A stretch of 50,490 nt of DNA, taken from positions 1 to 50,490 of the forward strand of contig DKFC01000074.1 in NCBI GenBank assembly GCA_002452745.1, given 5' to 3'. The translations under genes and the position numbers were made by a program. Shown piece by piece: positions 7,198 through 15,941 of this stretch. The stretch's first letter is position 1; the number at the start of each line of letters is the position of its first letter. The DNA comes from Firmicutes bacterium UBA6806 (GTDB lineage Bacteria > Bacillota > Clostridia > Peptostreptococcales > Acidaminobacteraceae). A model generated the notes under the pieces. It was not told the origin of the DNA and did no database searches. It saw only the letters and a program-made list of their open reading frames with translations.

Positions 7198-8442
7198 TTG
7201 AATATAGTAAGTTATCTGAGCAATATAATACCAACTAAATACAAGCGGTATAAAGCGTATTTGATGGATGGAAAACCAGTGTTTACAGATTTCGGAAAAG
7301 ATATTTACTTGTCTGATTTTGTGAATAATGCTATAGAACGTGTTGCCTCTGAAATATCTAAAATAGATGTAAAAAGCGTGGTATCTGTTCAAAATTCAAT
7401 AAAAATTCAAAACGATGATTTAACCAAGTTATTCAGGAACAGGCCAAACCCACTCCAAACAACCAGTGATTTTCTTGCGAATGTAGAGTGGATTAGAAGG
7501 AAACACCGAAATGTATTTATCTATCCTCAGTATGAAATAATAAAAAGTAACGGGAAAGAATTTAAACGTTACACAGCGCTTTATCCGCTAAAACCAACTT
7601 CATTTGAAATTGGAATTGGTGAAAATGGACAGGTCTGGGAAGTGAAATTTTATTTTGAAAAAGGAGAGACTTTCACCATTCCGTACAAGGAGTTAATCCA
7701 CATGAAGTGGAGAAGAGGGGCAAGCACAATCATAGGCGGTGGAGATGACAACGGAGAATCGAACGACTATGAGATTTTAAGAACGCTGGACGCTCTTGAT
7801 AAGGCAATACAAGGACTTCCGAAGACAATTGAAGCAAGCCTACAAGTTAAGGGGGTATATAGCGCAAAGACTCTAGCGGATCAAGACAAGTTGGCAGGTG
7901 CAAGAGATGACCTTGAAAAGCATATAAAGGAAAGCAAAACTGGGATTATAGCAACAGATTTGGGGGGCGAATTTACACCTGTTAATTTGAGGGTGAGCGA
8001 AATACCAGATTCAACACTCAAATTTTTAAAATCTGTTATTCAAGAAAGATATGGAGTGTCAGCGGCAATTCTCTCTGGAGATTACACAGGAGACCAACAT
8101 AGTGCGTTTTATCAGACGGCGATAGAAGAATTTATAATTCAATTTGAACAGGCTTCAACATCGACGCTTTTCTCTGAAAGAGAGCAGAGTGTTGGACATA
8201 TGATAAAGGGCTATTACAATAAAGTCCAATACCTTTCGACTGCGGATAAACTAAAAATAGCTGACTTGGCAAAAGAAACGGGAATCCTGACACTAAATCA
8301 GATAAATGAAATGTTTGGGATAGAGCCATTTGAAAATGGAAACAGAAGATTACAGAGTCTGAATTATGTAAATATAGATTTGGTTGATGATTACCAGCAA
8401 AATAAATCAAAGAAAGGAGGAAAAGGGAATGTCGAAGAATAA
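7198..8442 (+). CDS. portal protein (HK97 family)
   Basis: The protein forms the ring at the capsid vertex through which DNA passes. Residues near 60-110 (DDLTKLFRNRPNP ... DFLANVEWIRRKHRNVF) and the later GVSAAILSGDYTGDQ, with a helix-rich C-terminus, are typical of HK97-type portals. Length 414 aa is standard. The start is TTG 7198, ten bases after AGGGGG; the nearby ATG 7191 is in another frame. The C-terminal lysine/glycine tail ends just inside the protease gene. Confidence 0.92.
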   Translation: MNIVSYLSNIIPTKYKRYKAYLMDGKPVFTDFGKDIYLSDFVNNAIERVASEISKIDVKSVVSVQNSIKIQNDDLTKLFRNRPNPLQTTSDFLANVEWIRRKHRNVFIYPQYEIIKSNGKEFKRYTALYPLKPTSFEIGIGENGQVWEVKFYFEKGETFTIPYKELIHMKWRRGASTIIGGGDDNGESNDYEILRTLDALDKAIQGLPKTIEASLQVKGVYSAKTLADQDKLAGARDDLEKHIKESKTGIIATDLGGEFTPVNLRVSEIPDSTLKFLKSVIQERYGVSAAILSGDYTGDQHSAFYQTAIEEFIIQFEQASTSTLFSEREQSVGHMIKGYYNKVQYLSTADKLKIADLAKETGILTLNQINEMFGIEPFENGNRRLQSLNYVNIDLVDDYQQNKSKKGGKGNVEE

Positions 8443-9037
8443 AGCAGAAAAATTTGAGCGCAGGTTGATTGACATTCGGGCGGTAGGCATAGATGGAAGA
8501 ATGACTATAGAAGGATACGCAATCAAATTTAATAAACCAGCCACACATAAATTTGGAAAGCGAAAGTTTACTGAAGAGATAAAAACAGGAGCATTAGATA
8601 AAACAAATATGAAAGATGTCCCAATGCGCTACAATCACAACGATAGCGTGTTGATTATGGCAAGAACCAGAAATAAGTCGCTGAGGCTAATCGTAGATGA
8701 CATTGGCCTTAAAGTACAAGCTGATTTATTAGATACACAAAGCAATAGAGACTTATATAAGGCGATTGAAGATGGGTTAATTGACCAAATGTCTTTCGCC
8801 TTTTCTGTTGCAGATGGTGGAGACGAGTGGACATTTGGAGAAGAGGAAACTTATAGAAAAGTAAATGCGATTGACAGGTTGTATGATGTATCGGTTGTGG
8901 ACACGCCGTTTTATGAAGATACCACTATATACGCTCGTAGTCTTGAACTGCTGGAGAGCATGGAAAAGCGGCTGGATAGCTCAAACGAGATTGAAAAACT
9001 AAAACTAATTATTAAGATGAAAGGAAAGGTAAACTAA
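8429..9037 (+). CDS. HK97-type prohead protease (S78)
   Basis: The serine protease cleaves the delta domain of the capsid protein during head maturation. The catalytic His is in MRYNHND and the Ser in QMSFAFSV. The N-terminus reads RAVGIDGRMTIEGYAIKFN, the usual start of this family. ATG 8429 follows GGAGG with good spacing; the frame upstream to 8384 is portal overlap. Length 202 aa is normal. It ends one base before the capsid start. Confidence 0.92.
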   Translation: MSKNKAEKFERRLIDIRAVGIDGRMTIEGYAIKFNKPATHKFGKRKFTEEIKTGALDKTNMKDVPMRYNHNDSVLIMARTRNKSLRLIVDDIGLKVQADLLDTQSNRDLYKAIEDGLIDQMSFAFSVADGGDEWTFGEEETYRKVNAIDRLYDVSVVDTPFYEDTTIYARSLELLESMEKRLDSSNEIEKLKLIIKMKGKVN

Positions 9038-9038
9038 C

Positions 9039-10301
9039 ATGGGAGCTAAGAAAAGATTATTGAAATTATTGGAAAAAAGAACTGCAAAAAAAGCGGAAAT
9101 TGTAAAAATGGCAGAGAAAACAGAGAGTGTGGAAGAATTAAGATCGCTTAATGCGGAAATTGATGCTATAGACATTGAAATAAGAGAGTTGAATGAAGCA
9201 ATCGCAGATATAAAAGACGATGAAGAAGAAGGAGACGAAGTTTCTGAGAGAACGAGAGCTTTAGGCGGAGAAATTCCAAGCATTGTGGCTGCTGGTTCTG
9301 CCGCCGAAAAAAGAGGCGGCAAGACAAATGAGATTGAAAAAAGAGTTGAAACAATGGCACAAGAATTAAGAAGTGGAAAAGAAGTGACGATTGATAGTGA
9401 AGTTATGTCATATCTAGAAAAACGATCTGTAACAACCGCAAACGTAGTGCTTGAAAATAAGTATAAACGTGAAATCGCCGAAAACTTCAACGGGGTGGCG
9501 CAAACAATTGACCTAGTAGATTCAGTTCCGATGACAGGTGGCGGGTCGTATACAGTTGTATTCCAAATAACAGATGGAGATGCTGGAGAGACTGCTGAAG
9601 GGGAGGAATATACAAATGATGAAGGCACATTTGGTGAAGCCTCAACTGGGAAGGCTAAAATTACGAACTCGGCGATTGTCGATGAAGAAGTTGTAGAACT
9701 ACCAAATGCGGATTATTTGAGCAAGATTATAAACAATGTCAGAAAATCAATTAGGAAAAAAGTGAGTGGACAAATTATTTCTGGAAAAGGCGGAGAAAAT
9801 TCACTTCTTGGAGTTTATGGAATGCCAATCAAGTTAATTCCAGAATCATACAAAGTTGAGATTTCTGAAATCGGAAAATCAACACTTAGAGATATTGTAT
9901 TTGCATACGGTGGGGATGAAGACGTGGAAGCACCGGAGACACTATTCCTAAATAAAAAAGACCTCCAAGCATTTGCGGCAATCATGGCAGGTGATGAAAG
10001 ACCGTATTTCTCCATCGAATACAATGGTCCATCGGGTTACATTCAAGAGTCTGGAAACGGGTTAAAAGTGCCATATACCGTAAATAGCGCTTGTAAATCA
10101 ATTAAAGACGCAATCGCAGGTGACAAAACAATGGTATATGGAAATCCAAAAGCGTACGAGATGCCTTTATTCTCACGGCTTACAATAAAACGATCTGACG
10201 AAAGGTATATTGAGAGAGGAAAGGTTGGTTTTTTTGGAAAGATAATTGTGGGTGGCATTCTAAATTCGTATAAATCTTTTATTCCTGTAGTAAAAAAGTA
10301 G
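9039..10301 (+). CDS. major capsid protein (HK97 fold) with scaffolding delta domain
   Basis: The 420-aa product forms the icosahedral shell. Residues 1 to about 110 are charged and helical (delta domain acting as scaffold). From about residue 135 the HK97 fold follows, with AQTIDLVDSVPMTGG, then LPNADYLSKIINNVRKSI and GNPKAYEMPLFSRLTIKRS. The standard product ends at TAG 10299-10301. The last sense codons form A-AAA-AAG and are followed by a nine-base-pair hairpin, so some ribosomes should shift -1 and extend the protein (see 10298-10582). Confidence 0.93.
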   Translation: MGAKKRLLKLLEKRTAKKAEIVKMAEKTESVEELRSLNAEIDAIDIEIRELNEAIADIKDDEEEGDEVSERTRALGGEIPSIVAAGSAAEKRGGKTNEIEKRVETMAQELRSGKEVTIDSEVMSYLEKRSVTTANVVLENKYKREIAENFNGVAQTIDLVDSVPMTGGGSYTVVFQITDGDAGETAEGEEYTNDEGTFGEASTGKAKITNSAIVDEEVVELPNADYLSKIINNVRKSIRKKVSGQIISGKGGENSLLGVYGMPIKLIPESYKVEISEIGKSTLRDIVFAYGGDEDVEAPETLFLNKKDLQAFAAIMAGDERPYFSIEYNGPSGYIQESGNGLKVPYTVNSACKSIKDAIAGDKTMVYGNPKAYEMPLFSRLTIKRSDERYIERGKVGFFGKIIVGGILNSYKSFIPVVKK

Positions 10302-10336
10302 AGGCCAATAGTTCGTTATCCGCACTTACTATTGGC
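10292..10336 (+). promoter_or_regulatory. -1 programmed ribosomal frameshift signal in the capsid gene
   Basis: The slippery heptamer A-AAA-AAG (10292-10298) is read in the zero frame as (GT)A AAA AAG and is followed immediately by TAG. After a five-base spacer, GCCAATAGT (10304-10312) pairs perfectly with ACTATTGGC (10328-10336) around a 15-base loop. Heptamer, spacer and hairpin together match the standard bacterial/phage -1 frameshift layout. Confidence 0.8.
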
Positions 10337-10582
10337 GCTTTAAGTCTAGTTCCAAATTTTGAAGCAGGTGTTTATGACTATGAGACATCCACAACGAATG
10401 CGACTAATACAATAGAAGCCATAGCACAGAAGCAAAGTGCAACCGTGGTTATAACCGTGAATGGAATTGAGCATGAGAACGACACGCCTGCAACGTGGAA
10501 CAGCGGTGAAAATGTAGTTTTAATAACAGTTACAGATGAAAGTGAACAAACAGTATATACCGTTTTAGTAACGAAGGAGTAA
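10298..10582 (+). CDS. Ig-like (cadherin-like beta-sandwich) extension of the capsid made by -1 frameshift
   Basis: In the -1 frame, 94 codons run from 10298 to TAA 10580-10582 with no start codon of their own near the 5' end. The sequence (LSALTIGALSLVPNFEAG ... TVVITVNGIEH ... TVTDESEQTVYTVLVTKE) fits the cadherin-like beta-sandwich fold often found on phage structural proteins. If the ribosome slips at 10292-10298, the product is a capsid of 514 aa with this domain on the outside. Ig-like decorations added by frameshifting are known on several phage heads and tails. The next gene's ribosome binding site lies in its last codons. Confidence 0.8.
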   Translation, partial: VEANSSLSALTIGALSLVPNFEAGVYDYETSTTNATNTIEAIAQKQSATVVITVNGIEHENDTPATWNSGENVVLITVTDESEQTVYTVLVTKE

Positions 10583-10585
10583 AGC

Positions 10586-10840
10586 ATGACAGTTTTAGAG
10601 GCTGTGAAAATAAAACGAGGAATTTTTTACTCTGATCCTATAAAGGATGCAGAGATTGAACAAAATATTGAAGCAGCAAAACTGTTTTTCAAAAGTTCGG
10701 GGTGGGATGTTGACACCCCGAACGCATTAGCGATTGAAGCGATAGCACTTTTTTGCAAGATTTCTGAAAATACAGACCCGTCTTTGATAAATAGTAATCC
10801 CGTATTAATAAGCTATATTACACAAGGGAGAATGAAATGA
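10586..10840 (+). CDS. head-tail connector (gp6-like)
   Basis: The 84-aa helical protein (EAVKIKRGIFYSDPIKDAEIE ... AIALFCKISENTD) matches short gp6-type connectors that bind below the portal. ATG 10586 follows AAGGAG, which is inside the capsid extension. It lies just after the capsid and before the head-closure genes, the usual place for this protein. Its stop overlaps the next ATG. Confidence 0.75.
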   Translation: MTVLEAVKIKRGIFYSDPIKDAEIEQNIEAAKLFFKSSGWDVDTPNALAIEAIALFCKISENTDPSLINSNPVLISYITQGRMK

Positions 10841-11262
10841 AGCTAAATACAGCAGTCCAATTTTATATTGAAAAATCAGATTATATAAAAGGAGCTGGAC
10901 ATGAACTAACATACACCCCGATTGAAAACGTGATTGTAAGAGCGATTGAAGGAACAGAAGAATTAAAGACTTCTTGCTATTACTGTGCGTGGAAGGGCGG
11001 CTTTGGTGAAAGACTAATGGCAGCACAAGCGATGGGAGTAATGCAAATGGCCACTTTGAAAATGAGGTTTAACCCCAAAATATATGAGGCTATAAAGGAA
11101 CGAAATGTGTTAGTTGTAAAAAGCATGGATGAGACTGCATTTGTAGATGGAAAACCAAATACAACATGCATAAATTTGTATGAAACATGGGGAGATATCG
11201 ACAATGTGAATGATGAGAATCTATTTATGGAGTTTAAAGTGAAGAGGTATGAATCAAAATGA
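10837..11262 (+). CDS. head closure / head-tail joining protein candidate
   Basis: The 141-aa protein has a beta-rich N-terminus (LTYTPIENVIVRAIEGTEELKTSCYYCAW) and a C-terminal segment (NLFMEFKVKRYESK) typical of small stoppers. The call rests largely on its position between the connector and the gp10-like gene. It overlaps both neighbours by four bases, showing translational coupling. Confidence 0.5.
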   Translation: MKLNTAVQFYIEKSDYIKGAGHELTYTPIENVIVRAIEGTEELKTSCYYCAWKGGFGERLMAAQAMGVMQMATLKMRFNPKIYEAIKERNVLVVKSMDETAFVDGKPNTTCINLYETWGDIDNVNDENLFMEFKVKRYESK

Positions 11263-11645
11263 TGATGTTTTTAGAAAGATTGCAAGAGGCGCTGGATGAT
11301 GCTTTTTATGAAGAAAAGATACGAGTGTTTTGGGGTTCTAGAGCAGAGGTTGAAGCTGATGAAAATGAGTACATTGTTTACACATCTAGAGGAAAACAGC
11401 GTGATGAATTTGCAGACGATAAGGTTTTGTTGACAAGTGAAACGGCGATTGTTAAATACAACTATAACAAAGTTATGCTTAGAACAAGAGGCGGGAGACA
11501 AAAGGCAATGAGAAATGCTGAAAAAATAGCAGTTGCATTGGAGGGTGCTGGATTTGATGTAGAAGAGTTGGGAGAGTTAGGGGACATAAATGCAAATGGA
11601 TATTACACAATTGCGTTTGAATGTGAGGTGTCGAGTATCGAATGA
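11259..11645 (+). CDS. neck or tail-completion protein candidate (128 aa)
   Basis: The N-terminal helix (FLERLQEALDDAFYEEKIRVFWG) and later strand-helix-strand (NAEKIAVALEGAGFDVEEL ... GYYTIAFECEV) resemble tail terminator proteins, which form the ring at the top of the tail tube. In many HK97-like phages the terminator follows the gp10-like gene rather than preceding it, so the assignment is tentative. It overlaps both neighbours by four bases. Confidence 0.5.
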   Translation: MMMFLERLQEALDDAFYEEKIRVFWGSRAEVEADENEYIVYTSRGKQRDEFADDKVLLTSETAIVKYNYNKVMLRTRGGRQKAMRNAEKIAVALEGAGFDVEELGELGDINANGYYTIAFECEVSSIE

Positions 11646-12025
11646 GTGCAAAAATAGAATTAAAAAATCTAGGGAAAAAAATATCTGAGATTGTGGAAGA
11701 GTATGGGGACGAAGTGTATGAAGCGGTTGAAGATGGACTAGATTCGGCAGAGAAAGAACTATTAAATAATCTAAAATCAAAAAGTCCAGAAGACACTGGA
11801 GATTATAAAAAAAGGTGGAGAAGTAAGGGGCGCAAGTACAAGTTAAAACGATATGTCCACAATACTAAGACGGTTAAAAATGCAGATGGTGACAGCATAC
11901 CTCTTTCGAACATTCTTGAATACTCAGAAGCATCAAAACATCAAGGTCTTATTAGGAAAACTTTTGAAGAAAGTGAAAGCGAAATGATAAATGCGTTTGA
12001 AGAAACACTAAAAGGAAAGATATGA
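11642..12025 (+). CDS. HK97 gp10-like neck protein
   Basis: The 127-aa protein has a long acidic helix (DEVYEAVEDGLDSAEKELL), then KSPEDTGDYKKRWR and a basic region, ending in a helix (QGLIRKTFEES). The 'sP.dTG.y...w' pattern is characteristic of the HK97-gp10 family, which acts in joining head and tail. It starts on the previous stop codon and ends 10 bases before the tail tube gene. Confidence 0.8.
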   Translation: MSAKIELKNLGKKISEIVEEYGDEVYEAVEDGLDSAEKELLNNLKSKSPEDTGDYKKRWRSKGRKYKLKRYVHNTKTVKNADGDSIPLSNILEYSEASKHQGLIRKTFEESESEMINAFEETLKGKI

Positions 12026-12035
12026 GGAGGTAAAA

Positions 12036-12854
12036 ATGAGCAATAAAGTTAAGTATGGATTAAAGAATGCGTATTATGCGCCGCTAACGATGGTTAATGG
12101 AAAAACGATGTATGAAACGCCAATTGCAATAAAAGGGGCTGTGAGCATTTCACTGTCTCCAGAAGGTGATCCAGTGGAATTTGAGGCGGATGATTCCGTT
12201 TATTTCGAAGAAACATCCAATAATGGTTATTCGGGAGATTTAGAGTTTGCGTTAATTCCGGATGAATTCAAACGAGACATAATGGGTGAGACAATAGATT
12301 CAAATGGGGCGATGATTGAAAATGTAAATGCTAAATTCAGGCCGTTTGCGCTCATGTTCGAATTTAATGGTGACCGAAATGCGACAAGGCACGTTCTTTA
12401 TAACTGTCGTGCATCAAGGACTGATATTGCAAGCAAGACAAAAGGGAAAACAATTGATGTCACGCCTGAAAAGTTATCTATAACCGTCAGACCTGCGGAG
12501 GATACAAGCGATGTAAAAGCAAAGCTATATTCAGGACAAACGGGTTACGACACATTTTTTAGCGGGGTGTATCTCAAAAATTCGCCAACGAATTCAACGG
12601 CTGAACAGACAATCCAATTTAGCAAGGGTGAACCAGAAGACACAACATTTGATATGATATCGACAAGCGCAAACGCTTTAAGGTCGGTAAGAATAAACGG
12701 AGAACTAATACCAGGTATCTACTTAACAGTAACAGGGATTGATTTCACCGTTGATTCGTCATATTTTTCTAGTTTAGAGGTTGGCGAATACCAAGTATCT
12801 GCTGAATTTGAGACTGGAAATAATGTTATGGTAACAGTTAAAATCGTAGAATAA
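12036..12854 (+). CDS. major tail tube protein with C-terminal X2-like Ig domain
   Basis: Residues 1 to about 175 form the tail-tube fold (GLKNAYYAPLTM ... GAVSISLSPEGDPVEFEADDS ... FRPFALMFEF), as in phi13-type major tail proteins. From about residue 185 a second domain begins (TAEQTIQFSKG), then INGELIPGIYLTVTGIDFTV and SLEVGEYQVSAEF. It matches the X2-type Ig-like module. Here the decoration is encoded in frame, unlike the capsid's. ATG 12036 follows GAGGAGG. The tube is expected to have hundreds of copies of the domain on its surface. Confidence 0.85.
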   Translation: MSNKVKYGLKNAYYAPLTMVNGKTMYETPIAIKGAVSISLSPEGDPVEFEADDSVYFEETSNNGYSGDLEFALIPDEFKRDIMGETIDSNGAMIENVNAKFRPFALMFEFNGDRNATRHVLYNCRASRTDIASKTKGKTIDVTPEKLSITVRPAEDTSDVKAKLYSGQTGYDTFFSGVYLKNSPTNSTAEQTIQFSKGEPEDTTFDMISTSANALRSVRINGELIPGIYLTVTGIDFTVDSSYFSSLEVGEYQVSAEFETGNNVMVTVKIVE

Positions 12855-12867
12855 GAAGGGAAACCAG

Positions 12868-13248
12868 ATGGAGAAAATAATAGAAATTGATGGAAAGCAA
12901 GTGTTGTTTAAATCGACAGGCTCTTTTCTACTTAGATACAAGGCGCAGTTCCAGAGGGACGGTCTAGCGGATTTGATGAAATTATCAGCGTCGCTAGATG
13001 AAAATGGTGAGTTGAAAAATTATGACACATTAGATTTAGAAGTGTTTTTTAAGCTGATATGGACATTAGCGAAAACAGCGGATAAAGAGATCGAGCCAAT
13101 GTTTGAATGGCTAGACACGTTTGAAGAGTTCCCGTTAGCAGACATTATCCCTGAGCTGATGGAATTGATCGAATGCACAATTAAGACAAGCTCAAAAAAG
13201 CCTCATCCGGGTCAAGCGAGCTTGTCACCGGCAGAGAGAAACCGATAA
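12868..13248 (+). CDS. tail assembly chaperone gpG
   Basis: This 126-aa protein lies between the tail tube and tape measure genes, where the G chaperone is always found. It has an N-terminal beta pair (KIIEIDGKQVLFKSTG) and a helical body (LIWTLAKTADKEIEPMFEWLDTFEEF). Near its end TCA AAA AAG creates the slippery heptamer A-AAA-AAG, and an overlapping -1 frame of 74 codons follows. A small fraction of ribosomes would make gpGT (185 aa). Both forms coat the tape measure during tail assembly and are absent from the finished tail. Confidence 0.85.
   Translation: MEKIIEIDGKQVLFKSTGSFLLRYKAQFQRDGLADLMKLSASLDENGELKNYDTLDLEVFFKLIWTLAKTADKEIEPMFEWLDTFEEFPLADIIPELMELIECTIKTSSKKPHPGQASLSPAERNR
13194..13231 (+). 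promoter_or_regulatory. -1 frameshift signal of the G/GT tail chaperone
   Basis: Heptamer A-AAA-AAG at 13194-13200 is in the zero frame of gpG. Six bases later an interrupted hairpin follows: CCGG (13207-13210) with CCGG near 13228-13231, and CAAG with CTTG inside. It uses the same heptamer as the capsid signal in this prophage. Confidence 0.75.
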
Positions 13249-13424
13249 CAACAGAACTTCTGATGAAAAGATCAATTGAAAGAAAATTACCGCTGTCAGA
13301 CTGGGAACTTCTCACGATAGGCCAAATAATTGATTATATTATTTTTTACAATGAGGATGAAAGGGAAATCGGAGAAGATACAGAAGATAGAGAAGCTACG
13401 CAAAACGACTTTGAAAGATTTTAG
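13200..13424 (+). CDS. tail assembly chaperone T extension (gpGT, by -1 frameshift)
   Basis: The -1 frame opens at 13200 and ends at TAG 13422-13424. It adds 74 residues (KRSIERKLPLSDWELLTIGQ ... acidic tail) to the first 111 residues of gpG. It has no ribosome binding site of its own, and its placement just before the tape measure is typical of T domains. The composition (basic helix, hydrophobic core, acidic end) supports coding. Confidence 0.8.
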   Translation, partial: ASSGSSELVTGREKPITTELLMKRSIERKLPLSDWELLTIGQIIDYIIFYNEDEREIGEDTEDREATQNDFERF

Positions 13425-13436
13425 AAGGGGTGAAAA

Positions 13437-15941
13437 ATGGCTGGGAAAAAATTCAAGGGGATTACGATTGAAATTGCTGGCGATACGACGCCCCTTCAAA
13501 AATCTCTAGAGGGAATAAACAAAAAAACAAAAGATGTCCAAAGCGAGCTTAGACAAGTTGAGAGACTTTTAAAATTAGACCCTAGCAATACGGAGTTGTT
13601 AGCTCAAAAACAAAAACTACTTGCAGAAGCTGTAGACGGAACAAAAGAAAAGTTAAATTTAGTTAAAGAAGCAGAAAAGCAAGTAAAAGAACAATTTGAA
13701 CAGGGAAAAGTTGGTGAAGAGCAATATAGAGCGATACAAAGAGAAGTCATAAATGCAGAACAAGAACTTTCTAAACTTGAAGTTACAATAGGAAATATAA
13801 ACAATAAATGGGATGCAGCATCTAAAAGTATCGGAAAGTTTGGAGAAGGCAGTGAGAAATTAGGGAGAAAAATAGCGCCTTTATCAGCGGCTGTGACTGC
13901 TGGGGGAGTTGCAGCAACAAAATTAAGCATGGATTTTGATGAAGCAATTGCAAAAGTATCAACAATAGCGGACGAAAAAGTAATGTCTATTGAAACGATG
14001 AAAGAAGCAATTATTGATTTATCTAATGAGACTGGGATATCTGCAATGGAAATTGCAGATAACGTTTATGATGCAATATCAGCTGGACAAGACACAGCTG
14101 ATGCAGTAAATTTCGTAGGAGAATCATTGAGGTTGTCAAAAGCTGGATTTGCTGATGCAGGAGATTCACTAGATCTTTTAACAACGATATTGAATGCTTA
14201 CAATTTAGAATCCGAAGAAGCTGCAAAAGTAAATGATATTTTGATTCAAACTCAAAACAAAGGAAAAGTAACAGTTGGAGAACTGTCAAGCACAATGGGA
14301 AAAATAATCCCAAGTGCCAAAACTGCAAATGTAAACCTAGAACAATTAGGAGCGGGATACGCAATTATGACATCTAGTGGAATCGCAGCGGCAGAAACAA
14401 CAACATATATGAATTCGATGCTTAATGAGTTGAACAAAACTGGAAGTAAATCAGATAAAACATTAAAAGAATTGACTGGAAAAAGTTTTTCAGAACTTTC
14501 AAGCGAAGGAGAAACAATTGCTGATATATTGGAGATACTAAGCGTAAATGCAGAAGAAAGCGGATTAAAATTGAGTGATATGTTTGGAAGTGCAGAAGCA
14601 TCAAAAGCAGCGCTAACATTACTTGGAGATGATGCGGACGTTTTTAATAATACATTAAAGGAAATGAAAAGTTCGTCTGGAAATACTCAGAAAGCATTGG
14701 AAGATTTAAACACGCCAGCGCAAGAATTAAGAGAATCAATGAACAAACTGAAAAATACTGCAATAAAATTAGGGAATGCTTTAGCTCCAGTAGCAAATAT
14801 AGTGGCAAATATACTAGAAAAAATTTCTGATGCTGCTATCAATATGGATGATAAAACACTAAATTTAATTGCAACTATAGGCGTAATTGTGGCGGGAATC
14901 GCACCATTATTAATCGTAATTGGGAAAATTGCAACTGGGGTTAGTGCTATAATGGGGCTAATGTCATCACTTTCAGGATTGTTTGCAGGTGCAGGAGCGG
15001 CGGCGGGAACAGCGGCAGGTGGAACAGGTGCTTTCAGCGGAGTCATTGCGGCGATAACAGGGCCAATTGGAATTGCAATTGCCGCAGTTGTGGGGTTAAT
15101 TGCCGCAGTAACTTATCTATGGAATACAAATGAAGAATTTAGAGAAAAAATAAAACAGATATGGGAAGAAGTAAAAGAGGTATTTTCCATTACAATAGAG
15201 CTGATTAAAGAAATTATAAATACGTTTGTAGAGCGAGCAAAAGAAATGTGGGCGCTTTATGGGGAGGATATAACCAAAATTACAGACGGGCTTTGGAAAG
15301 GTGTACTGGGAATAATTGAAGGAGCAATAAACATCATAAAAGGGATTCTCCAAGTGTTTGTAGGCTTATTTACAGGCGATTTTGAGCGAATGAAAGAAGG
15401 AGCAGTAAGCATTTTTAGGGGGTTGTGGCAAACAATTAAATCTATTATATCTGGTGCGTGGTCGATTATATCTGGTGCATTTGGTATTTTAAAAACGAAC
15501 ATAACAGAATGGTTTACCACACTTGCGACGGATGCGGTGCAATGGGGCGTGAATATGATTAGTGGTTTTATAGATGGAATTAAATCTATGGCATCAGCTG
15601 CTGCATCTGCTGTAAGTGGAGTGGTAGGAAGTGTTAAAAGCTATATTGGGTTTAACTCTCCAGCGGAGAAAGGTGAAGGAAGAAACATCGTTAAATGGGG
15701 GGCAAATATGATAAGTGGATTTGCCGATGGGATAACAAGTGCGATACCAGATTTAGAGAAGACCATGGCCTCTGTAATGGCTGAACCAGTATTGAATGTG
15801 AGTGGTGGAGCTGGCAGTTTGTCGTATGTAAACCACATTCACTCGGGAACGATAAAAGTGATTGGAGTGAATAACAAAGGCGAAACTGTGGGAGCGTTTG
15901 AACAAGTAGTAAAAGAGATGAGGAGAGAATCGAGGCTCTAA
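13437..15941 (+). CDS. tail tape measure protein
   Basis: The 834-aa protein sets tail length and carries membrane-active segments. The N-terminal ~120 residues are coiled-coil (NKKTKDVQSELRQVERLLKLDPSN, typical of this family). A TP901-type core follows (MDFDEAIAKVSTIADE ... ISAMEIADNVYDAISAGQDT). The hydrophobic region around residues 480-565 (IATIGVIVAGIAPLLIVIG; IAIAAVVGLIAAVTYLW) would insert into the host membrane. The C-terminus repeats GVNMISGFIDGIKSM / GANMISGFADGITSA. ATG follows AAGGGG. Length suggests a moderate tail. Confidence 0.92.
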   Translation: MAGKKFKGITIEIAGDTTPLQKSLEGINKKTKDVQSELRQVERLLKLDPSNTELLAQKQKLLAEAVDGTKEKLNLVKEAEKQVKEQFEQGKVGEEQYRAIQREVINAEQELSKLEVTIGNINNKWDAASKSIGKFGEGSEKLGRKIAPLSAAVTAGGVAATKLSMDFDEAIAKVSTIADEKVMSIETMKEAIIDLSNETGISAMEIADNVYDAISAGQDTADAVNFVGESLRLSKAGFADAGDSLDLLTTILNAYNLESEEAAKVNDILIQTQNKGKVTVGELSSTMGKIIPSAKTANVNLEQLGAGYAIMTSSGIAAAETTTYMNSMLNELNKTGSKSDKTLKELTGKSFSELSSEGETIADILEILSVNAEESGLKLSDMFGSAEASKAALTLLGDDADVFNNTLKEMKSSSGNTQKALEDLNTPAQELRESMNKLKNTAIKLGNALAPVANIVANILEKISDAAINMDDKTLNLIATIGVIVAGIAPLLIVIGKIATGVSAIMGLMSSLSGLFAGAGAAAGTAAGGTGAFSGVIAAITGPIGIAIAAVVGLIAAVTYLWNTNEEFREKIKQIWEEVKEVFSITIELIKEIINTFVERAKEMWALYGEDITKITDGLWKGVLGIIEGAINIIKGILQVFVGLFTGDFERMKEGAVSIFRGLWQTIKSIISGAWSIISGAFGILKTNITEWFTTLATDAVQWGVNMISGFIDGIKSMASAAASAVSGVVGSVKSYIGFNSPAEKGEGRNIVKWGANMISGFADGITSAIPDLEKTMASVMAEPVLNVSGGAGSLSYVNHIHSGTIKVIGVNNKGETVGAFEQVVKEMRRESRL

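Noticed and set aside
9005..9628. 207-aa open frame on the - strand
   Set aside because: It is the antisense shadow of the capsid gene, with Ser/Phe/Leu-rich nonsense composition and no ribosome binding site.
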